From: Gracilimonas tropica DSM 19535
GTDB lineage: Bacteria; Bacteroidota; Rhodothermia; Balneolales; Balneolaceae
Length of the DNA stretch: 64,000 nucleotides
NCBI RefSeq assembly: GCF_000375425.1
Contig: NZ_AQXG01000002.1
Coordinates: 513,712-577,711 of the forward strand
Direction of reading: 5' to 3'
Shown here one piece after another: positions 51,401 through 63,400 of this stretch; positions within the stretch are counted from its first letter, which is position 1; every line of letters begins with the position of its first letter. The notes below the pieces were generated by a model. It made no database searches and had not been told where the DNA came from. It saw nothing but the letters and a program-made list of their open reading frames with translations. Position numbers and translations under genes: made by a program.

Positions 51401-54400
51401 ATGGCCCGGCGTGTAATATCGAATTCGGTGCTTTGGTCGGAATTGAGGCCAGTGGAAGCAGCTGTCAAGGTGTACTCTGTTCCGGGCTCTTCTACATAAA
51501 GATCACTGAACGTTGCTACCCCGTCTATCGTAGTTTGTGTCGTTGTTCCCACCAGGGTTGCTCCGTCGGAAATGTCTACCGTAACATTCACCCCATCATC
51601 TTCAATGAGATTTCCCGCTGCATCTTCCAGCCGAACTTTGACGGTTCCAATATTATCACCGGCAGGAGTACTGCTTGAAGGATGAGTATCGAAAGTCAAC
51701 TGAGTGGCATCTCCTGCTAATACATCAAATTCTGCTGATGTTACATTTGTAACGCTACTTGTATCTGCATCAAACTCCAAAGTATAGCCGGCTTGTGCAG
51801 TATTGATCTTAAGGTCATCAAATGAAGCGATACCATTCCCATCGGTTGTTATGGTAGTGGTTCCACTATCGATCTGGTTTTGATTGACTCCTACGGTTAT
51901 GTCTACACCGGATACTGTATTTCCTTTTGCATCTTTTACAATTACTGATGGCGGACCGACAATATTTTCACCTGCTACAGAATTTTCAGGCTGAGTTTGT
52001 ATGGCCATTTGTTCTGGATAACCGGCTGTTACATTGACAGGGTCAGATATCAAGTTCGCTTCTTTGCCTAACTTCACATTATTAAGCCCATGGGTAGCCC
52101 CCTCCATATGGAAATCCACTCCATTCCAAAGTGCGTAATTCCTTGTGTTCGAAGCCGTTGCATCTAACCCAAGATTTACATTTTCAAGCCCGGTGACTAC
52201 TTCAAATTCAGTATCACCGTCAGAAAGGTTTTGTATATAAAGCGTACCCGCCCCTTCCCCATTATTAGCTTCAAGATCCATTTCAAGCTTTAACCGTAAC
52301 CATCCTCCGCTTGCAACTTTTCCATTTCCTGATACAGAGGTGTTTCCATCAGGAGTTAAGATTGCGGCTTCGCTCCCATTTGATCTTACAAAGAAACCCG
52401 GGCCTCGTTCATCGACACCATATATAGCTCCGTCATCATTCCGGTCATAACCGGCCCACACTCGAATTCCCCAATAGCCTACATACACATCCGCTTGAAA
52501 AATGGCTTTTGTATCCGATGAATCCAGTGATGTAAAAGCAAAGTTGCCATCATTTACCCTGGAGGCCACAGATCTCACACTCCCACCGGATTCCCCAAAT
52601 CGCACCCACTGAGTCTCATCTTGTCCATCACTGACAACAACGGAATTTCTTTGGGTACCACCGGCGGCAGTATTTTGCAGCCAGTTATCTTGTCCATATA
52701 AATTACCCGGAGTAAGGCCATTGAAATCATAGGTATTGGCTTCTATCAATCCGGGGGAAGTAAACCTGAAATAGTATTCTTCAGAAACTAAACCGGCGAG
52801 ATTCAAATCGGTATACGAAACAATACCTGCATCGGCCGTTACAGTCTTAGTGCCTGTAAGTGTTCCATTATCACCAGAATAGATAGATACCGTCACTTCA
52901 GACTGATTGTCACTCGTTACAAGATTTCCTCCCACATCCTGAATCTCTAAAACCGGCTGTTGAGCAAGCTCTTCTCCACTTTTTCCTCCCGCCGGTTGGG
53001 TGGTTATCACTAATTTTGCTCCAGGTCCTGTAGACACATCAAACTCATTACTTTCACCGCTAATGGATGTGTTCCCGGCAGCGACCACAGATATTTTTTG
53101 AGCGGTTCCATTCTCGAAGACCGTTAAACCGGTTTTCTTTTCTCCTTGTTCACTACTCAAGAATGTAAGTTCTGAAGGACGAATACTACCGAATGCGGCT
53201 GAAAGCTCGACATCACCTTCAAAATCAGTAACGGTATTTCCATATTCATCCTGAATCGTAAAACTGACGGGGAAAGGCACTCCAACGGTTTGATCCGCTA
53301 TCGTTGAAACTAAGATGTTGGCCGGATCGGCATGGGTTACCGTAATATTCTCTTGTCTTCCATTTTTGGTATCATCTGTAGCATCTTCTACCTGAACCCA
53401 CTGCTCCCCGGCCGTCTTAAGTATAACTCCGTTCGTAAATGTTTTTGTTCCTTGATCTGAGGCAGTAAATGTATAATTGGCCGGCAATTCAGCAGAAGTA
53501 TCGCTTGAGTTGAATGTAACCGTTCCGGTGTAATCGGTCTTAATATTTCCATCCGTATCCCTGGCTGTGATCGTAACGGTGTGAAAAGCACCCGCCTTAG
53601 TTGGATCAGAAATTCCTGATATATCGAAACTTGCAAGTGCAGCCGGAGTGATCTCAAAGTCACCATTCTGAAGAGTTATATCATAATTATTGGCTTTAGC
53701 TCCGTTTAAACTGGTTTCATCTACACCGATCTCATCTTCATAAATACCGGGTGCGGAATTAGCATTAGTCGTGGCAAGAACATAGTCTACACTTCCTCCG
53801 GTTACATCTGTTTCAGTATCATTGGCCGCGAGCTGGGCTGTAAAATCTTCAAGAGTAAAGGTTGGATCTGCTTCATCTGCGGCCCGGCTTGCATTACTAA
53901 TTGTAATAGTTAATGGTTTTTTGGCCACCGAAACATCCGTAACGTTAGTACCGGTTACCGATGCATAATTATCACTATCGGTTGGAGTGAATACAATGCT
54001 CGCTTGGTATGTACCTGCCTCGTTCGGGATAATTTGATCGTCCACAAAGGTGAATGTACCTGTAAGCCCGTTTTGTTCGGTGCCTCCTGTCAAAACAGAT
54101 GAAGCCAGTGATTGTCCGTAGGTAATGCCCGAGGCTGTTGGCCAGGCGGTAATGGTTGGATATTCTTTGGTGATATCAGCCGTTGTAGTTGGTGCTCCGG
54201 TCAAATTCAGCATGTAGTTGCCTGCATCAGCACCGCTTAATTCTGCATTAGAAATACTTACGGTGATATCCGTTCCCACATCCGCCGATGCAAATTCAAC
54301 TTCCAGAGCATCAAGGCTTACCTCATCACCAGATACCGAAGAACTCAGTGATAAATTATTCTGAGAAATCGTTGCTTCCGTAGTTCCATCATACACTTTG

Positions 54401-57400
54401 TCTTCTGCAGTGAAGGTTCCGCCAATCGTCAGTTCTTTGGCGGTGATGTTTGCGGATAGTCCCGTTGGTTGAGTCAGGCTGTAATTTCCAGTATCGGTTC
54501 CCTGCAGAGTGATGGCAGCGGTTACTTCAATATCATTGGCAACATCGGAATCAGCAAACGATCCAACCAGTTCATTCAAAGAAACATCGTCATCGTTAAT
54601 AACCCCATTCAGTGTTGCTCCGCTGATTTCAGCTTCGGTCGTTCCGTCGTAAACTTTGTTGGAAACAACGGCATCGCCGATTGTCAATTCTTTCTGGGCT
54701 ACTTCTACATCCACATCATGGGTCGCGGAAGTGTAATTCGTATCGGTGGCCGTGTAGGTAACTTCGGCACCATAAGTTCCGGCAGATGCTGGTGCGGTAG
54801 CAGGATTGGCAAAAGCAAAGCTTCCATCCTGATCAGCGCTTCCTTCTGAAAGATCGGAAGCAGCTAACGTTTGTCCGTACGTGATACTGGAAGCCGTTGG
54901 CCAAGTAATCCCGGTGATGGCGGCTTTGGAAATATCAGCTGTGGCCGTTCCCGAAGTAGTCACCAAAGTATAGTTCCCCGCATCGGCTCCTCCCGAAATG
55001 GCAATGTTGGTGAAGTTTACATCCTTGTCGGTTCCGGCGTTGGCGTCGGCAAAACTTACATCATAGCTAAATTCCAGTTCGTCTCCGCTCAGGCGGTCAT
55101 CGTCAAAGCCGGCTCCGGTGACATCGGTCGTGCCATCATAGGTTTTGTCATCGGCTACAAAATGGGTCAGCGTGAGACCTTTGGCATGGATGGTCAGATC
55201 AGCAGCGACAAACGTAATAGCATAGCTTGGGTTGTTGGCGTTGGTCAGATCGTTTTGGGTGATGGTATACGTACCGGCATCTTCGCCCACAGTTCGGTTC
55301 AGGCTTCCGCTCAGGGAAATACCCGGAATCGTATCCCCGGACGTAATTTGGTAGGTAAATAATGAATCAGCCTCTCCGTAGACCTTGGATTGAGCATCGG
55401 CTGTAAGGGTGATGGCACGTCTTGTGACATCGAAAGCATTACTTTGATCTGCGTTCAGCGAACCGGAAGTCGCTGTTAGCGTGTAATCGGTTCCCGGTTC
55501 TTCCACATACAGGTTTGTGAACGTGGCCACTCCGTTGACGGTGGTTTGCGTCTTGGTTCCAACCAGTGTCGCCCCATCGGAGATAGCAAGAGTAATTGAA
55601 GTACCATCGGTATCTATGAGGTTGCCTGAAGCATCTTCTATCCGTACCGTAATTGTTCCGATATCATCCCCGGCGGGTGTACTTGTATTCGGTTGATCGA
55701 CAAAAGCGAGATCTGTGGCGGTTCCGGTCTGGAATACAATAGCTGGATCATCATCTAATTGAACACTGTTTGCCGTAACGGTTACTGTAACGGACTCGAC
55801 TGTGTTGTTTGTAACTTCAACTTCATATGTACCTGTTGTTCCGGTCTCAGAAACGGTTCCCGCAGAAGCGTCTCCGGTCAAATCAATAGAAAAATCAGCG
55901 TTCGTTAGTCCGCTGATGACGTTATTATTTGCATCTTTAAGTGCAATCGTGACGGTAGAAGCATCGCTGCCATCCGCTGTATGCGGAGAAGTTGCGGTAA
56001 CTTCGGAGTTGGAAGCTGAAATCGCTCCTGGTTCAAAAGTAATCGCCGGCTTATCATCAAGTTCTGTCCCGTCAGCTGTTACAGTTACGGTAATTTCTTC
56101 AGCCGTTGTATTGGTAAGATCGACTTCGTATGTACCGGCTATTCCTGTTTCTGTAACCGTCCCGATATTTGCGTTGCTCATTCCGGACAGTATGATATTT
56201 CCTGCCTGACCTGAAACTGCATTTCCATTCGCATCTTTCAATACGATAGTCACGGTAGAAGCTGCATTCCCATCAGCTACTAAAGTAGTGGGATTTGCTG
56301 AAACAGTAGAATTAGAAGCACTTATTGCTCCGGCATTAAACGTGATGGATGGCGTATCCTCAAGTTCTATTCCATCCGCTGTCACCGTAACCGTGATTTC
56401 CTCAGCCGTGGTATTGGTTACCTGAACCTCATATTGTCCGCTTCCATTTTCTGTGAATGTATCCGCTACCAAGCTCGCATCGCCAGCCAAAGCGAAATCA
56501 AAATCGGCTTCTCCTATTCCGGTGATTGGATTATTATTAGCGTCAAGCAGAGTAACTGTAATCGTAGAATTGTTGCCAACAACCAAGGTAGCCGGATCAA
56601 CATTTACGCTGGAATTAGAGGCTGAAATCGTTCCAACCTCAAAAGTTACCGTCACCGGACTTCCATTCGTTACCGCCGCATCCGCCGTTCCATTTCCGGA
56701 GTCATCCACTTGGGCGGTTATATCAAATTCACCGGCATTTGTTGAGGTCAATTTCACGGAAGCTTGTCCGCCGGTATTGGTAGTAACAGCCGTTTCGCTC
56801 AGGGTTCCCCCCGTGGTTGCAAATTCAACAGCTACGTCGGCTTGCTCAATGGTATTTCCAAATTCGTCTTTAAGCTGAAGCGTGATGGTTGCTTCCTCGA
56901 CTCCATCAGCAATTCTGTTTAGGTTTGATCCGGATAATTCAGATCCGTTAGCCGCTACACTGATAGCCCCTGGCTCAACCGTAATATTTTGAGTAACACT
57001 TCCAACGCCCGTTGTTGAATTCTGATCTGCAACAGCAAGTTCATCAACAGAAACCATTTCGGAATAGTAGCGGAATGAACCGGTGGACGCTCCCTCAGCA
57101 ATCGTGATCATACTGATGGAATTTTCATCTCCCGTATTTCTGAATTCACCATTTCCGTCTGAAGAAAGATCAAAAGTGATTCCTCCACTTCCGGCTTCGG
57201 CTACATTATCATTAGCATCGCGAATTTCTACGGTAATATTGGATGAGTTTTCTCCGGCCGTAATGGTTTGCTCTGTGGAAGTAAACACAACCGCATCAGG
57301 TGCACCGGCTGAGACCGTGCTTGTGTAAGGTGAGCCGGAAATTTCCGTGCTGTTTAAAGTGATGGTAATTTCGTCATCACCGGTGATGGTTGGCGTGTAG

Positions 57401-60400
57401 CTTACAGTATAAGTGCCATCGCCTTCATCATTGATGGCCGTGAAGGTAGCTCCGGCGTTGGGACCATCGGAAACAGAAAGTTCAAGATTTACAGCTTCTC
57501 CGGTTACAGGATTATTCTCAGCATCCTGAACCGTAATAGTAATTTCGGTTGCGGTTCCTGCCGTGCCATCCGGGACACTCGCAAAACTGTTTGCCGCAAC
57601 TCCGGCCCCACTTGTGATGTCAAAAATCCCGCTATTAGCGGTGATGGAATCATCGGAATCCAACCTGGCTGTGAGCGTATAATTTTGGCCTACTTCGGAA
57701 ACAAAAAGATTCGTAAAAGTTGCAAGTCCGTTGGCATCGGTTGTGGAAGTTCCATTGCTAAGCGTAGCGCCACCGCTTATAGTTAGCGTAATTCCTTCAT
57801 TTTCCTCGGCTGCTTCATTCCCAAAATTATCAAAAAGCTGAACGCTCACAGCCGGTGAAATTGCCGCACCGGCTTCTGCATTACTTGGCTGCTGGGTAAA
57901 TTGAAGTACAGCAATAGCATTGGGAACGACATCGAATGTGTTGGAGGAACCGTTTTCCGTTCCGTTGGTCGCAGAGATTTGGTAACCGGTGGCCGCACTG
58001 TCGATCCGAATGGTGTAATCAGAAAGAACTCCATCCGTGAAAGAAGTCGTTGTTCCGTCTCCGGTTGCAAACTCGCCGTCATTATTCAGACTAAGATCTA
58101 CCGTTCCGCTGAAACCCGTTACCGTGTTTCCGTTCGCATCGCGGGCGGTGATGTCAATATTAAAAGAGTTGCCAGCCGTTTGTTCAGTGATAGAACCTCC
58201 ACCGGCAGCTTCCACGAGAAAGTTGTCTAAAGTTCCTGCATTTACGGTGATGTCATGAGTAGCACTTCCAAGATCATCTCCGCCCGAACTCCACGCAGCT
58301 GTAATTTCATGAGAACCATCTCCTACCGTAGAATTTGTATAAGTGAACGTAGTGCTTGAACTTCCATTGGTTACGGTGATCGGGCTAACCGGATTAAAAG
58401 TTGCACCGCTTTGATCACTTGATAGAGCGAACTCGGTATCCTGGCTTACATTGGTTTCGTTGCCTTGTGCATCCAAAACAGTAAGTGTGAAATTTCCACT
58501 TTCAGTGCCGGCTACAACATCGGCAGGTCCTGTTAATGAAATGCTTGCTGCAGGACCAGCAGCAGTTTCAAAGTTAAGATCGGTTTCGTTTGAAATTCCT
58601 GCATAGGTGTTTCTAGCATTGTCTTCTATGGCTGAACTCCCTATCTGTACATAATAGGCTTTTACTCCTTCCAGGTCATTGGTGGGATTGATGGTTATCG
58701 TGCTGCCATCAAAGTTCACCTGACCGGCTCCTGTTCCTGCATCTGCGACTACATCAAAACTTTCGACGAGTACGTCGCCATCAGTGGCATACAGTTCAAT
58801 TGTTCCCGTTCCGGCATTTATAGCTTCACTGAAATTCAACTCAATGTTTGTTCGAACGGATATTCCGGTATCATCATCTGTTGGTGTTGAACCGGCTAAT
58901 GTTGGCACACTTGTATCTTTAACAACTGTGTCGGTAACATCACTACTCTGATTCCCGGTCTGGTCGGTCAGGTACACAGTCAGCGTAAGTGTACCATCAC
59001 CTAATCCGCTAACATCAACATTAGTAATGCTTTCTGAGGTTGTTCCACTAAATGTCCCTGATCCGGTAACAGTAGTTCCTCCTCCTGAGCTTGTAATTTC
59101 CCAGTTGTAATCTGCTCCATTTTCACCATCACTGATCGTAAACCCTGTATTTTCTTCGTTTGCTGAGTTTACAGGATCAGTATCCCAAGCTACTGAATAT
59201 CCGGTTGGAGCAGTCGTGTCCAGGCTATAATCATCCTGATCTGTTCCATTTCCGCCGTCATTTCCAGCCGGATCAATGGCGTCATCAATGCTTACGATAT
59301 AAGTTCCATCACCGTCATCGAATGCCTGGGTTACAGAGAGGGAATAAGTAAACGGCCCTGTTCCACTTTCGGTGAAATCACTTCTATCAAACACATATAC
59401 ATCCGTGGTATTTGATCCGTCAACGCTTACAGAGATATCCGAGTTTGATCCGCCCAATGCTTCATCGCTGTCAAAAGTAATTACCAGGTTACCTGAGCCA
59501 TCATTTGATAAACTGACATTTGAAAGTGTTGGTGCTATTGCATCTTTAACCGCTGTGTCGGTGGCCGGGTTTCCTTCATTGCTTAGAGTATCTGTGAGCA
59601 CGACACTTACCGTTAGTATTCCATCCGGTAATCCGCTTACATCAACATTTGTAATGCCTTCACTAGTGCTTTCAATTGTGCCGGTACTTGTTACGGATCC
59701 CGCCCCTCCATTGCTGGTAATGGTGTATTCATAATCCGCTCCAACTTCACCATCCGTGATTGTGAATGCCGCTGCATCGTCATTATTTGCGTTAATTGGA
59801 TCTGTGTCCCAGGCAACGGTATAACCGGAAGGAGCTGTGGCATCAATGGTAAAACCTACCGCCGGACTTGTTCCTGTATTTCCAGCAGCATCGCTCGAAG
59901 TTGCTGTGACGGTATAGGTATCACTCCCGGTTATAGAAGAAGCATCATATGTCCAATCTTCATCAGTTGAATCAAAAGTGCCGTCTACTGCAATTGCACT
60001 CACCGTAGTCTGTCCGGATTGCCATGAACTTCCGTTCCAGTAGTATGAATCGGAATCTCTTTGAATTTCCAGCTCTACCCCTGTAACCCCGGCATTGTCC
60101 GTTGCGCCACCTGTAATATTGCTTATTGAGCTAACCACGTCACTGTCGGTCGGACTGGTAATGGTAGTAACAGGGTCGGTTGTATCGGGTCTGTTATTTG
60201 TAACCGCCTGATCAGTTAGTGATGAAGCATCGTTTTCAGAACCAGTATCCTGAGCCGGATTGCTTCCCGGTACTGTATAATCCAGTGTTACCGTTTCACC
60301 ATATTCAATAGAAGTATCCAGTGTCAGGGTAATTTTATTTCCGGTTACATCAATAGCTGATGGCTCTTGAGTTCCGGTTCCACTTCCAACAATACTGTAA

Positions 60401-63400
60401 GTAGATGTAGCAGGAGAGGATGCTGTATCCAAGTTTTCATTATAAGTCAGAACAAGGGTTGAACCGTTTACTTCTGCAGTGGTGAGCGAAGGAGCTGTAT
60501 TATCAATCGTCAACAAATTCGTTCCGGAATCACCGGCACTATTAGCGGCAATATCAGTTGCCGTTATCTGAATATCGTACGTATTCCCATCTACTAAACC
60601 ACTGCCCGTTGTAGCATCGGGAGAGGAAAGATCCAGAGAAACAGTTTTCGTACTTCCGTCTGCGGCGTACCCGCTGTCATCAATATTGTAGGTTGCGGTG
60701 TTGGTTCCGTCATCAAAAACGATGGTTGCAGCATCTGGGTTTGCATCGGAATAGCTGTAACCAACATCCAAAGTTTGTACGTTATTAGTGCCGGAGCTTG
60801 CCCGCAACACAACAGCAGACGGCGAAACAAGGGTAACAGAAGCTGGTGCGTCATTATCTAAAGAAAGTGTGTATTGATCGGTAAGTGATCCATCGGCCCC
60901 GTCGTTTCCGGAAGAATCCAGCGCATCGTTCAGCGTTGCTGTGTACGTGCCATTGTCTCCATAGGCCTGAGTGACATTCAACGTGTAGGTAAAGGAACCC
61001 GACTCCGTAAATTGGCTTCTGTTGAAGGATTGAGAAAATGAAGATGGCCCGGTAACCGTAATCGCTATGTCACTTGCTGAGGCACCCAATTGCTTATCCG
61101 AATCAAAACTTAAGGTGATATTATCTGATCCGTCGTTCCCAAGGTTGAGGTTACTCAACACCGGAGGCTTAGCTTCGATATCGAAAGAAGCATTATATGG
61201 ATCGGCGTTTGCCGCAGTAGCTTCAACGCTGATGGTATTTCCATTATCAGCTACATCTGTAGTATAAGTTATAGTGACTTCGCCGTTTGCATCGGTGGTA
61301 CCTGAGGTTGAACTCAGGGTATTTGTTGCGCCTGATATCGAAAAGTTAACAGTTACCCCTTGTTCTAACTGAAAACCATCATCCAGTACTCTGAACGTAA
61401 GGGTCACCGTTTCTCCTCCACCATAAGGCACCGGATCCGGAGATATAGAAGATACCGACAAATAACGAACAGGATCGGAGATCACAGTCACCACATTGGA
61501 ACTATCACTTTCTGTAAAACCAGTTTGTTGAGCCGTAGCAAAAATCTGAACCCCCGGCCTCATCAATTCACCGATTGTGCCTCCTCCCAATGCAGCATCA
61601 GAAGTATCTACGGGAAAGGATTTATTGTCAGCCGCTAAATCTCCATCAATATAAATTCTGATGTTTCCTGAACCAGAACCTGAAATAGCTCCATTTGTAT
61701 TAGAGTTATTATCCAGTTGGGAATATTCGATCTCTTCATCAATTCCATTATAAATAGATGGCGCTGTACTTTCGCCTTGCTGAATGGTAACAGGGTCTGA
61801 AAGTGCACTAACCAATTCACCGCTGGACTGGGCAGTAGCAGTGATATCATTTCCGGCATCACCTGAAAGATCTACATTGGTCAAATCCCAGTTTCCAAAT
61901 GCATCTGAAGTAGCCGTTCCTACCTCCGAACCATTCACATAAACCACAATGGACACATTTGAACCTTCACTGGTATATCCTGAAATAGTTACCCCGGTAG
62001 TATTCACATACTCTCCAACAATAACCGGCGCTAAGCTGGTATCCGGGTTTTCCGGTACAACGGTCACAATATTCGATTTTGGTGACAGCACCTCCCCATT
62101 CGCTGTATTTTCAGCTTTGGCATACACTTCTCCACCTGCAAAAAAAGTACCTCCACTCACTGAGATCGTCCAGTTGCCACTTCCATCAGCAGTGGTTGTT
62201 CCGATTTGAGTACCATCGTAATAGAGATTTACCGTTGATCCGGCTTCTGCCGTTCCACTCACATCTTGAGATAATGATGACTCTGTAATTTCTGAAGTAG
62301 TAATGACCGGAGCGTCAGTAACGGTAAGAGTTGACGCTGAGAATACAGCCTTTTCCGACTCACATTGACCAGTAAATTGTGCAGTAATCAATCTCCCTTC
62401 TACATCCTGACTTCTCAACTGATTTGCACCAGAGGTCGTTTGGTCTACAACAAATGCACCGGTATTTACATCAAGGCTAGTCATGGCAGCACTTACAATT
62501 GGGCTGTCCGCAGGATCCGTACTTGCATAAATGGTGCCGTCTGTATTATAAATTCTAATGGTAAGGTCAGATACAGTCAATCCACTTGGTACAGGAGAAA
62601 CGGTTCCGTCTACAGACTTCCCTCCACCGGTAGCATTTACCGGAGCAGGACTACATTGCAAACCTGTTGCAAAAACGTTGTATTCATCGGTCTCCCCAGA
62701 TATGCTTTTCCCATCTACATCTGCTTCGGCCTGAGCTTTTACTACTTGTCCCTCAGAAAGTGCTGAGACCGTTACAGACCATTCGTTATTTTGAACGGCA
62801 TCCTCAAAAGTAGTTAGGACTCCATCAATATTAATAATGATATCGGTTCCGTCTGCCTCCACACTGGTACCGGAAATGGTCGTAGCACCTTCAACAAGAG
62901 GGGTAAAAACAGAGGGAACATTTGTAACGGATGCCCCAAAACCACCACCCCCTTCTGCAATATCATCTAAGGTAGTTGGTGGAGTGGCCTCAACAATATT
63001 CACCAATGCCTGAACCGGGTCTCTGAAGTTTGAATCATTTACTCCGTTTATATCAGACAGGGTTCCCGTAATTCCACTTTGTGCTCTGGTAATGGTAGCC
63101 ATAGCAGCCCTGAATTCTGTGCTGCTTGGATTAAAAGTAAAACCACTGATAGCACTTTCTATTTCTGAAATGGGAACATAAAAATCATAGAAGTAACCAT
63201 TTGACCCTGTTACTGAAGTGTATGAAATCGATTTCTGAAAATGTTGTCCTTCTGAGAGTGTCGTTTCTAAAGTAGATATCCCTCCATTTAATGAATAGAT
63301 CGAGATGCCTTTGCCGGTTTCCAAAACTATTTCAAATTGAAACCCGGGATTTGAACTTGTAAAATTCGCACCTTTTGGGCCAAATGCGTTAAAATCAGTG

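Noticed and set aside
42311..55416. Regular repeats considered as a CRISPR array
   Set aside because: Repeats are hundreds of bases long, in one open frame, vary by codon-like substitutions, and lack constant short repeats with unique spacers or any cas gene.
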